In this document: piece after piece, positions 23,001-32,344 of the stretch
Position numbering within the stretch: position 1 is the first letter of the stretch
Layout of the letters: each line of letters begins with the position of its first letter
Source of the DNA: Yponomeuta sedellus
Taxonomy: Eukaryota > Arthropoda > Insecta > Lepidoptera > Yponomeutidae
Direction: 5' to 3'
DNA: 64,000 bases
Assembly: GCA_934045075.1 (NCBI GenBank)
Contig: OW203725.1
Coordinates: 19,613,497 to 19,677,496 of the forward strand
Notes under the pieces: generated by a model
What the model was told of the DNA's origin: nothing
Seen by the model: only the letters and a program-made list of their open reading frames with translations
Database searches by the model: none
Position numbers and translations under genes: made by a program

Positions 23001-25720
23001 AACAAAAATTCTTGTAAAGCACTCGAACTACACCTGTCTGGACCTTTAACAGATATGATCGAAATAATACTGTCATTAGTTTGGTTTGCATAGTAATTGT
23101 TGATATCAAAATAACATAAGTGTATTCACAGAGGCTGCAAAACAATGTGGATTGTTATGGCAGGTCAAGTTTGTGTCATGTGTAAGAGCAATGACTCTGC
23201 TTGCCGTTGCACATGACTGAGAGAGAAGCGGGGCAGTTACCTGGCGGGCCAGCTCCTCGCGTCGCTGCTGCTCCCGCTGCCGCTCCAGTTCTTCCATCAT
23301 CTCCTTCTCCATTTTTCTCTTGGCTTCCTCCACTCTTTTGGCCACTTCTTGTTCAATCTCATCTTTACGCTTTTCCAATTCCTCTTCAACTTTCTTCTTG
23401 ACAAGTAATTCTATTCGTTTCGCAGCTTCTTCCTCAACCATCTGACGGACAAATATCAAAATTCAAATGAATTAGCGATTAAGTTAGTAAAGCGTAGAGA
23501 TTAAGAAAGTTATTTCAGTAACATTAATCTTTACTAATAGAAGCATTGTTGCCAAAAAATGACTGTTTTGGTAGTCCCATGAGCTCAGTTGGGAGAGCTC
23601 TGGCACGGTTCGCCAGAGGTCGCGGGTTCGAGTCCCGGCATGGGTGGAATTTTTAGCCTCTAAATAGGTTTTTAAAATTGTCCAAAAACCCGTGTGGGTT
23701 AGTGCATTAAAAATAATATAATCAATCATTATTGTTAATTTAAAGTTAAAGTAAAAAAAAAAATATTTACTATAAAAACAAAGTATACTTAATGAACAAA
23801 GCTTTCACAATTAATAGATTATGTGGAGAAGAAGGTAACAAAGAAACGCCACTCCAATTCTTTGCAATATTGGTGGGAAGAAATTTCATAGACACTTTAT
23901 ATTTTCATTCATTCATTGATACTTTTTATTCCCTTTCTTGTCATTCAGACATTTTAACCAGATTTTTTCTACAAATTGAGTTTTTTTTTGTTTAGTATTT
24001 TCTAAGGTTAACACGAGCAGTAGACATAATTAAAACTGTTTTTATACAGATTTATGCTCGTTTATTACATTTTTACAATTTTCCGACGTTTCGGCACTTT
24101 TTCAGGTGCCATGGTCCCGGATGACCATGATTTTTTTTGTTACAAATCATCATCCTGAAAGTTCCATAACAATTCTGACCCAATTATCAAGCCTTGTATT
24201 TCCGAACATTCTGACATGGGTTAAAGACTGCCATTACATGACAGCCGGCACCAACTGCTTAACATGCCATAACAATTGTTCCAACCCAAAATGCAACCCA
24301 TTCTCAATGAACCATGACAATCTCTGATCTGATAACCTAACTGCAAAGTAGGTAGTCGGGGCTGTAAGTAATGCAATTTGCTTAAGTCAGATGTCGCTGC
24401 CTGTACGTAATACAGAGAATATTGTAAAGAGGTTCGAAATTTCACTGATGTCGTGAGTCGCCCATTGGCTCAATTGGTAGAGCGCTGGTACGGATAGCCA
24501 GAGGTTGCGGGTTCGAATCCCGGCATGGGTGAAATTTTTAGCCTCTAAATAGGTTTTTAAATGCTAATCTCGCTGCAACAACTGTTCTCCAAGAGCTGGG
24601 CAGTGAAATGCTATTAACAAGTTATGAGGACATCATCAAGAACCAACACATCAAAGGTGTAAGCAAGCAGTTAGTTAGTTAGACCTGAGATTTCCGCACT
24701 TAGCCTCATAGGCCATTGTACGTAGCAAGTGCTGAGGTATGCTAACACCTAAGACACTAGGGTTTCCTTACGATGTTTTCCTTCACCGTCAGCGAGTAGT
24801 ATTGCTACTATGATTTCACAAATGTACATAACTCAGAATAACTCAGAAAACAAAGTTATTGGTACATGCAGGGTTGGAACTCACGACCTCCTGATTGAGA
24901 AGCCAGCGTTCTACACTGCTCCGCTACCACCGCTCTAAGCAGTATATTATTGAAATATCTGTTGGTCATATTTTTAAAACCAGCCTAAATGACATATTGT
25001 TTACTGGTAGCACTTCTTAACACTTTAGGATAGGAAGTCACCTTTTTATAAGGGTTAGAGTTAGTAGGGTATTAGGGTTTGGTTGGTGGAAATAAGAATG
25101 AGAACTCTTTCTGAAAGAAACCTCGTGTTTGTAGTATGTCACACGATTAGCTAGACGGCTAGACCTCTTAATTTTCAAACTGAGCTTGTCCTATGGTACC
25201 ATACTTTACTCGCACGACTTTACAGCGTGAAATTTTTGTTTTAAACTCTCAGTACCTACTTCAACAGCCCTTTTCACTAACTTGAAGCTGATTATTTCAT
25301 ACTCAAAATCACCTTCTGTTCAGCTTCTCTGGTCCGTCTCTGTCTTTCCATCTCGGCTAGACGGTCGACCTCGTCCATTTTACTGCGGCCTTTGGATTTC
25401 TTGCTGTGACCTCTGCTGCCATCGTATGAAGCTTCACTGTTTGTAGATGACGATACTGAATGCGACCTTTTCCTACAACACCGATAACAATTTATTATTA
25501 TTCTTAATTTTATTGCTTCATTTAACAATTACAAAGGTGGTTTAGCGCTTTTAGAGGACAAATACCTTGATTTTGACGATCTTTCCCTCAACTTTTCGGC
25601 ATGTTTGGAAGATCTACTCCGTGAGGTAGATCGATCCTTCGATCTACTCTTTTTTCTAGAATGTTTGCTGCTTTTATGATGCCGGCGGGGTGATTTGCTT
25701 CTAGATCTTGACCGACCCAT
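20088..25720 (-). CDS. Arglu1: Arginine and glutamate-rich protein 1 homologue (254 aa, five exons)
   Basis: Arglu1 is a nuclear protein that works with the Mediator complex and the spliceosome. Exons are 25720-25566, 25472-25313, 23441-23241, 21458-21375 and 20252-20088; all borders are GT-AG, phases agree, and the sum is 255 codons with the stop. Residues 1-60 are an arginine-serine domain ([13 protein letters not shown]...). From about 90 to the end is a continuous highly charged coiled coil: [70 protein letters not shown]. The C terminus [17 protein letters not shown] matches the conserved end of the family. Human ARGLU1 is 273 residues, so this copy is complete; the RS domain is shorter. 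Introns carry SINEs, MITEs, a LINE tail and the (TGGA)n array. The start is the first ATG of exon 1 (cat at 25718-25720). A GTGATT donor after exon 2 is the weakest splice signal. Confidence 0.95.
20380..20835 (+). mobile_element. LINE 3' fragment
   Basis: Conceptual translation in shifting frames gives the C-terminal end of a non-LTR retrotransposon: [40 protein letters not shown], then [21 protein letters not shown] piece of the same 3' end (gtcaggatcgtggcaagt) recurs at 49478-49555. It lies in the last intron of Arglu1. Confidence 0.75.
20866..20945 (-). mobile_element. tRNA-derived SINE head, family 2
   Basis: On the minus strand it has an A-box-like tagccgttaaggcg and a B-box ggttcgattccc, with a gggggccgcc end. 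A related head lies at 43035-43105. The (TGGA)n array abuts it. Not a functional tRNA gene: no closed acceptor stem. Confidence 0.65.
20949..21189 (+). repeat. (TGGA)n tetranucleotide array, about 60 units
   Basis: An essentially perfect run of TGGA ending in ggatagatagaat. It lies in an Arglu1 intron, next to a SINE head. The open frames across it on both strands are artefacts of the repeat. Confidence 0.95.
21886..22061. mobile_element. PIF/Harbinger-like MITE, 176 bases
   Basis: Near-perfect inverted repeats of about 60 bases starting GGGCCTGTTTCACAATCT, flanked by TAA on both sides (21883-21885, 22062-22064). No ORF. Located in an Arglu1 intron. Confidence 0.75.
22216..22331. mobile_element. 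Short MITE, 116 bases
   Basis: Inverted repeats of about 40 bases (cttgtgtcagcccgggttag against its complement ctaaccggggctgacgcaag). No clear target duplication, so the superfamily is unknown. Confidence 0.6.
23572..23722 (+). mobile_element. tRNA-derived SINE, family 1, copy a
   Basis: tRNA-like head (gagctcagttgggagagctc, then gcgggttcgagtcccg) followed by the family tail tttttagcctctaaataggt and gggttagtgcattaaaaata. It lies just upstream of Arglu1 exon 3, in the intron. Confidence 0.85.
23996..24124 (+). mobile_element. Penelope-like element ends, joined
   Basis: The first part (ttttctaaggttaacacgag) is the reverse of the right end of the element at 27170-27975; it runs directly into the other end (aattaaaactgtttttatac ... 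caggtgccatggtcccggat). The two ends are fused without an interior, as in the partial tandem copies known for Penelope-like elements. Confidence 0.65.
24320..24562 (+). mobile_element. tRNA-derived SINE, family 1, copy b, with 5' extension
   Basis: 24460-24531 folds like a tRNA (gctcaattggtagagc D arm, ctggt/gccag anticodon stem, gcgggttcgaatcccg T arm) and is followed by the family tail. The 140 bases before it recur, in the same order, in the minus-strand copy at 40863-41112, so they belong to the element. An even larger shared block (gccattacatgacagccgg) lies further left. Confidence 0.8.
24690..24940. mobile_element. SINE-like lepidopteran repeat, family 3, copy 1
   Basis: Contains gatgttttccttcaccg and a reversed B-box region (ggttggaactcacgacctcc). 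A diverged copy is at 53520-53712. Confidence 0.55.
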
Positions 25721-25786
25721 TTTAACAATGCTTTTAGTATTTATAGTTATTTGTTTCTTGAAATCTTTGTCACACACACAACACAC

Positions 25787-26640
25787 ACCCCATATCGTTG
25801 CACTTTACTTTGACAGACCGGCAGCCATATTTGATTGAACTTTCGTAAGGTTGGCAGTACGTACGTTTTGTTTTTTTTTCCTTTTTGCTCAATTTCAACT
25901 TCCGGCTCAAACTTCAGAGTAGACTTCTACTAGTGATGTTACCAGATTATGGTATTTTTTAATAAATTACAACGGTATTTTGTGTTTTCGAAAAAAGTCT
26001 TACAAAATTTAAGAAAAATACTGAATATGCATTGACACAATAAAGTAAAACCTGTAGTAGTGATAGTAAAGGTCAGTTAAGTAATTCAATATTTTTTTTT
26101 AAAAACTGTTAGGGGGTTTGTTGTTAATTGTATTAAACTGTTAATTGTTCGGTGGGGGTGAAATATTTTTATCTATAGCCTACACATTACCTTGCCTACA
26201 CTACACCATATCGTGGGGTATCCGGGGTATCGATGGATTGGTCGTGTTCCTTGTGCGAAATATGAGGCGTTTTCTGCACAAAGACAAGAAGAGGGACACG
26301 TCTGTCAAATTTTGTTTTGATAATCCGCTATTTGACACGAATCAAATTTGACGCGATAAATGAATATTTCCTACAGTATATAACGTAAGAAACCGAAATA
26401 TATTGATTTTGCTAAGTATGCAGGATGGCTGCAAAATTTGAAAAGTAAAAAAAAAATTCTCGTTTAATAGGCTAGTTGACTGACTTTGGTAAATGGTTTT
26501 ATAACGTACTTTTAAGTGTATTATACAACAAATATGTGTTATTTTAAATAAAACTTAACATGTTCAATAAGTATTTTGAATCCAAAAAAATCAATTTAAA
26601 TTTCCCACAATAACGCTCAAGACTGTCATGGCGTCTTGAG
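25787..26640. other. Upstream region of Arglu1, no gene recognised
   Basis: Should hold the Arglu1 promoter and 5' leader; no TATA box stands out. Short frames here have no recognisable domain. Confidence 0.4.
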
Positions 26641-26710
26641 TGACGTCACGAGGTGGTGTACGAACACTGAGGAGGCGATTGCTAGTTTTCTGCTGTTATT
26701 TCAATTAAAT

Positions 26711-26935
26711 ATGACTTTCTCGTATTGCAAAAGTGGCATGGTGCCCCAGTGTGAAAGCACAAGAATAAAAACACCGAATAAATTATTTATATATGTCCCA
26801 CACAAGCAAGAAATACGAAAAAAGTGGTTAACACTTGCAAGAAGGAGCGATCTTCATTGTTTATCGACAAATTGAAGAATGTATTTTTGTGAAGATCATT
26901 TTGCTGTAACTATTTATATGACGTAGGTGATTTCG
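26711..26935 (+). pseudogene. Second THAP-type coding fragment, interrupted by a stop
   Basis: Translation from the ATG at 26711 gives a THAP-like zinc finger of a type different from the 1-5130 units: C near position 6, VPQCESTRIKTPNKLF, then YVPHKQEIRKKWLTLARR, and after an in-frame TGA the YFCEDHF motif. The TGA lies 5' of the last two zinc ligands. The sequence ends shortly after at a stop. It could be a dead first exon of a THAP transposon; no downstream exons were found. Confidence 0.6.
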
Positions 26936-27169
26936 TGATTTAATAGTGAAATAAATCTGATTAAAAACCTGAAATAATACGCTTTAAGCTTATAATTAAC
27001 ATTTTAACACTTTATACTTAAATTGAAGTTTTAATATTACGGAATTCCGATGACCAAAAGTCAATATTTGATGCAAAAAATCTACCAAACATTACGGGGT
27101 CAATTCTGGGCAAATTATTGCCATTAGCTTTGCTAAAACCTGTTTCCATCTTGCATAATATGTTTCATA

Positions 27170-27975
27170 ATTAAAACTGTTTTTACACGGATTTATGCTC
27201 GTTTATTACATTTTTACAATTTTCCAACGTTTCGGCACTTTTTCAGGTGCCGTGGTCCCGGATGAACGTGGTGACAGGCGTCTTTTAGAAAGCATTAACG
27301 GTTAGTTTACTACCCTCTGCAAAAATTACAAAAGTTATTTATGAAGTTACGTTACAAAATAGGCAAACCAATTATTTTTATACAAAGTCAACAATATTGA
27401 TTATTAGTAATTGAAGTTAATATAAAATTTGTAAACTAATTACTTTACATGAACTTAAGAATACTGATTATTAATAGAAATTAAAAAGTTCACACTTCTA
27501 GCAAGAGGGTCTCATGTACTTAAGCACTGGTGCCCATGCTACCGGTATGTTCCAACCACGATCTCTATTTAAATTTGGATGCCGGCGGATCTCTATTGCC
27601 TCGCGTATCATTCTAGGGAAGAAACGGTCTTCTCGGGCTAGAACTTTAACTTTATCGAAATGTATAAAGTGGTTGGTACCGCTAAGTGTATGTTCGCTGA
27701 CTGCAGATCTACCAGAGCGTTTATGTTTCACATCCGCGATATGTTCCTTCACCCGCTCAGCTATGGTACGCTTGGTTTGACCAATGTACGAGGAACCACA
27801 TTCACAGTCAAGCTTGTATACTCCTGCCTCTTGTAAGGGAATCCTGTGCTTGACACTTCGCATGAATTGGTGTATCTTTCTTGGCGGCTGGTAGATGGTT
27901 CTGATTGAGGCGCGTTTCAAAATTATGTTCAGTTTTAATTATGTCTACTGCTCGTGTTAACCTTAGAAAATACTA
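27170..27975 (-). mobile_element. Penelope-like element (3' part with GIY-YIG domain)
   Basis: The minus-strand right end (ttttctaaggttaacacgag in reverse at 27940-27966) and left end (ttaaaactgtttttacacgg in reverse) also occur fused at 23996-24124. In between is the GIY-YIG coding region (27498-27920) and about 230 bases of 3' untranslated sequence. Reverse transcriptase is absent, so the copy is 5'-truncated. Confidence 0.8.
27498..27920 (-). pseudogene. GIY-YIG endonuclease domain of a Penelope-like element
   Basis: GIY-YIG nucleases cut target DNA for integration of Penelope-like elements. Visible are GVYKLDCECGSSYIGQTKRT (the GIY...YIG core with the Cys pair), the catalytic Arg region ERVKEHIADVK, then AVSEHTLSGTNHFIHFDKVK and EAIEIRRHPNLNRDRGW, all in one open frame of 140 residues. 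The preceding reverse transcriptase is missing, so this is a fragment although its own frame is intact. Confidence 0.85.
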
Positions 27976-29160
27976 TAATATGTTTCACTAAATAACTTTC
28001 AATACCTCTGCGTTTTTTAATAAAATAATAACAGTTGTACGTATCAAAAACGAAAATAATCATCAACTAAACACATACTAAAATGTACAACAACAACGAT
28101 GTTCGGCACGACGTGACGTGGCACGCTCTGATTGGTGTTCACTGTTTCGTGACTTAATGACAAAGTTTTTCGAATTTCTTTTCAAAAAATAATAATAATC
28201 TTTATATTTTATCTTAAATAGCTTTGTTTTTTCCCATCTGCATATCATAATCACAATAATCAGAAGTTAAAGACTTTCTTCAATCCGATTTATTCGTAAT
28301 GGACACACAAGCCTAAACATTATTTCAGCTAGAGCCAGTGGACATTGATTATTATAGGACTTACATCAAAGTGATTTTCACATAAATACACCCGAGTTTC
28401 AATTGATAAAGACTCGGGGTATCTTTTAGCAAGTTTGAGCCAAGTTTTCGAATGTTAATTTCACTGGGTACACGAATCCACAACTTCCCGGGGGTCTTTA
28501 TTGACGTGTTTTTTCATTCTCGAACAATCCAATAATGATAATTGGTATATTTTGGATGTAAATTCGATGAAATCATGGTTGCGTTGTTGTTATTTCACTA
28601 TGCTCAGAGATCACTTACAGAAAATTGAATGTCGATGTCGAACTTTGTTTACAATTTTTTGGACTTCAACCATAGACAAAAATGGCTGACCGCGTTTTTG
28701 GCTGTTTAGGAAAATTAAGTTTTAAAATATATTTTTATGTTGCTTTTAGGTCCTCAAAAAATATACCAAAATATTTTTTGGTCTAATGGAAGAGTTATTT
28801 ACCGTTTAAGACTTACTTGAAAAGAGAGTCAAATAGTGGATTTTATTTAATTTATTTTTTTATTTATTTGATGACAGGGAAATTTACAGCGAAATCAGTA
28901 ACAAAAAAACTTAACATTTACGATAAAACATGGCCAATCACAGATTTCCACGGAATTACTTATTTATTTTTCTTATCTTGGGGCAGAGTATTTTAAGTTT
29001 TAAAGTGTTTTACATCATTACCACAAACAAAAGAAAAGTTACAGAAAAATGACTTTAACATTGTGTCTAAGTTATTGACCAAAGTGATCCAAAATAACGA
29101 TTAAAAAAAAGAAGATAGTCTCATTGTGTGGCGTGAGTGCGTGTGTGTGGTGTGTGAATA
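27976..29160. other. No gene recognised
   Basis: AT-rich, with no coding region that shows a domain. A short gtgacgtggcacgctctgat stretch near 28110 is the only GC-richer spot. Confidence 0.4.
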
Positions 29161-29164
29161 TGTT

Positions 29165-29194
29165 TGGTGTGTGTGTGTGTGTGTGTGTGTGTGA
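29165..29194 (+). repeat. (GT)n microsatellite
   Basis: A run of about 14 GT units, at the 3' end of the LINE on the minus strand. Confidence 0.9.
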
Positions 29195-29195
29195 G

Positions 29196-31735
29196 AGTTA
29201 TTTGTTTTTTATTTGTTCGATTATGTTGTTTTTGAACGTTTGTTTTGAATATATGAAAGGATCTACCTCACTAAATTGTTTATTGTATCTGTTACATAAC
29301 CTAACCAGAATAGAATTTTTCGTATAATTGGTCCTGCGGAAGGGCACATGCAGAAGGCGAGTGTGCCTGGTCCGCCGTGACGTCACGTGCAGTCCAAGCT
29401 CACTCAGAAGACTCGGACAGTCTAAGGATCCACGAAGAATACTGAACAGTACCGCCATGTCTATTACGATGCGTCGGTCTTGTAGGGGAGACAGACAGTC
29501 TATGATGTTCGCAACTCTTTTCGTAAGTGTCAAAGCATTTTTCTTATGAATTTACGTTGGATTCGTTCTATTTTGTGAATATCAGTTATATATTGTGGAT
29601 ACCAAATACAGCTTGCATACTCAAGCGTACTCCGTACGTAAGCGTTGTATATATTTTTTAGACAATTGACATTTTTAAAAGGTTTGCTAGCTCATATAAC
29701 GAAACCTAAGTTTTTAAAAGCTTTATCTGTTATGACGTCAATATGCTGACTCATAGTTAACTTACTATCCAGATAGACACCAAGATCTCGTACCATATTA
29801 GTCCTGTTTACTTTTGTATTTTGGATTTAATAAGTGAAGTTCAACGGTTTGTTTTTGCGCGTGAAGGTAATGACTTTGTAACGGTGCAAACCTTTTCACA
29901 CCATTTTTATTTCTTTTTCTATCATTTTCAAATATTCAAATTACGTCACACATTCTTCGATTTCCCTCATTTTTCATCACTACTACACGTAGTGTTTATA
30001 TGCTCTGTGACTACTACTTTCACAGACTACTATAACCTTTGACCAGATCTGACTTTTTACCTGCTTCTCCGTTTGTATCCAGTTTTCTGTTTTACTAATC
30101 TACAAATAAAACCACACCTGAAGTCGTTCCAGAGTTCTTATTTATTTATAAATGATATACAACGTTTCAACTTGACATTTAGAGGTGTTAACTTTAATTC
30201 TATTTAGCTCGTAATAACTTGAGAGGCAATTTAAGTCAGATTATAGTTTATGACAATCATCCAAAGTACGAATCTCAATAAATATCTTGGTATCATCTGC
30301 ATACATTAAGTAATTGGAATATTGCAAACATGTGTAAAAATCAAATAAATACGCGTTATAGAGATGTGGTCCCAAATGAGATCTTGTGGAACTCCAGATG
30401 AAATCGTTACAAAGTCAGACCTGTAGCCGCCAAGAGCTACAGCCTGAGAGCAGTTTGTTAGGTAGGATTTAATCCAGCGTAGCAAATCTCCATGAATTCC
30501 GAGGTGCTGCAACTTTTTAATCAGGATGATGTGATCTACACTGTCGAACGCCTTTTCAAAATCTGTGTAGATCACATCGATCTGTCTATTTTTGTCCATA
30601 GAACCGTGCATGGAGTTTAAAAATACTGCTAAGTTGCTGATCGTTGAACGACCTCGCAAAAAACCGTGCTGTTCTAATGGTATGCCATGCTTAACTGTTT
30701 GATATTCAACTTCGTACACAAGTTTTTCGAAAATTTTGCTGAATATATTTAGTTTTGATATTGGCCTTTAATTTTCAACCATAACTTTGAACCCTCTTTT
30801 GTGTATCGGAGTGATAAATGCCTCCTTCCAGGTATCCGGAAATGTACCATCGTTCAGAGATCTATTGTAAATTATTCTAAGAGGGACAATCAAACCTGGC
30901 GCAGAACGGACGATAAATGACGGAGGTATACCGTCGCAACCGGCTCCCTTATTGACGTCTAGAAGTTGTATACATTTTAAAACATCATCGTTCGTTAGAT
31001 ATAGTTTATGAGTATGTGACATAGAATCATGTAAAGCTGCTGGAAATGTCATCTCCGGATATTCATGAGCAGGAGGAATAAAGACGCTTTTAAAGAAGCC
31101 ATTAAATGCGTTGCAGATATCCTCACCTTCTGTATACTTGTTACCCAAGTATGTTACAAATTTTGGATAGTTAGATATGCCACGCCTGGATTTTATATAG
31201 GACCAAAAATGTATACTACTTTCCCTAATTTTGTTTTCGATATTATTGATGTAATTATTGTAGCATTCTTTTTCTACGTTATGTTGTCTTTTCCGCAACA
31301 TGAAAAATTCAAGGTAGTCTCTTGGTTTCTTAAAACGTTTCCAGCGTTTATGAACTTTAGTTTTTTCACGTATTATTTTAATGAGTGGCTTGTGAAACCA
31401 GACTGGGTAAGTATTTTTTTATTTGAGATAACTTTAGGTATAAATTGGTCGATGCATGATTTTCGGGGTTCTTCCACGTAGTCAAACTATTTTGTCAAAC
31501 TGATTTGACCACGTGGAAAATTCATTCCTCGTGGTCAAATTAAAGTAAGTGGGTATAAAATAATTTAACTGCGTGATTAATAGAACCATTCATCATTGTA
31601 ATCTCCCATGGAATACTATTAAGATGTTTAATAATATTAACATAATCTCCCTTAGCGAATTGGTGTCTTATAGTTGCATTTACCGGTAAAGGCTTTATGG
31701 TAATGTCGCTGGCATCTATTGTAAAAGAGGGGTGA
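29196..31735 (-). pseudogene. Non-LTR retrotransposon (jockey/CR1-like LINE), split by a solo LTR
   Basis: Minus-strand translation gives, in order, the region between endonuclease and RT (KLFYTHLL; KPLIKIIREKTKVHKRWKRF), the RT with KGAGCDGIPPSFIVRSAPGL, TWKEAFITPIHKRG, LPLEQHGFLRGRST-like, DVIYTDFEKAFDSVDHIIL, SSGVPQ, the catalytic YADDTKIF, and the C-terminal thumb region (STLEYASCIWYPQY, RIQRKFIRKM, CPSLLSELGL). One frameshift follows GVPQ (about 30385) and more occur near 30770 and 31480. A 293-base LTR-like element (29877-30169) interrupts it between the RT core and the thumb. A hairpin-like string ccacgt...acgtgg occurs at 31478-31520. It has no intact ORF. Confidence 0.85.
29877..30169 (+). 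mobile_element. LTR-like element (solo LTR), copy 2
   Basis: Second copy of the element at 2861-3117, again starting TGTAACGG and ending CGTTTCA, with a 4-base target duplication ACTT (29873-29876 and 30170-30173). It has about 45 extra bases in the middle (around 29986-30035). Confidence 0.75.
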
Positions 31736-32344
31736 TTTTGACAGCCGTATTCCCGGTTCTTCTATGGCAACGCCTGTAAGCGCCATCTATGAAGTGCTTT
31801 GAGAATTTGTGCTGAAAACGGCTTATTATGATGTAAAGGAGTCCTCCTCCGGCTGTAGAAACGCAAAAAAAGCAGGGAAGAATCACATAATGAAATGGAT
31901 AATAAGTCTTTACAAATATGTTGGTTTCAGCTTTGGTGCACAATAAATAATATTTTGATCTTTAAACTTAACGACTAATAAAAGGGCAACAAACTTAAAA
32001 TTTTGGAAAAAAAAATTGAAAATAATTTTGAAGAAGTTAGTTTGGCCGAAAACGAAGCAGTCACCTTGTCTCCACCAAGGGAGTCAAGTCTACGATGTCC
32101 CAATTCATAAGTAAGATTAGGAAGTAGAGTGTACCTGTCTAGGTACCTCAAACAGAAATACAGATTTTGAAATCTGGCTGTGCTGACCAAAGTATACATT
32201 AAAATCTCATCAGCAAATCAAACAACGAATTTCTGTTACATTCTTATTTTATTATTAGGTTCAGAATACGATCAGTAAGTTTTAGATACCTTTTTATGTA
32301 TATATGTATTTGTCTATTTTATTATAGTGAACATTGTAATTGTG
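31736..32344. other. Spacer between LINE and TTLL3-like gene A
   Basis: No recognisable gene. Probably contains the 3' untranslated region and polyadenylation site of gene A. Confidence 0.4.

Noticed and set aside
24460..24531. Candidate tRNA gene with good cloverleaf
   Set aside because: The same sequence recurs with a common 3' tail (tagcctctaaataggt) at several sites, so it is the head of a SINE.
31065..31481. Plus-strand frame with membrane-like segments (138 residues)
   Set aside because: It is the antisense of the LINE RT region on the minus strand.
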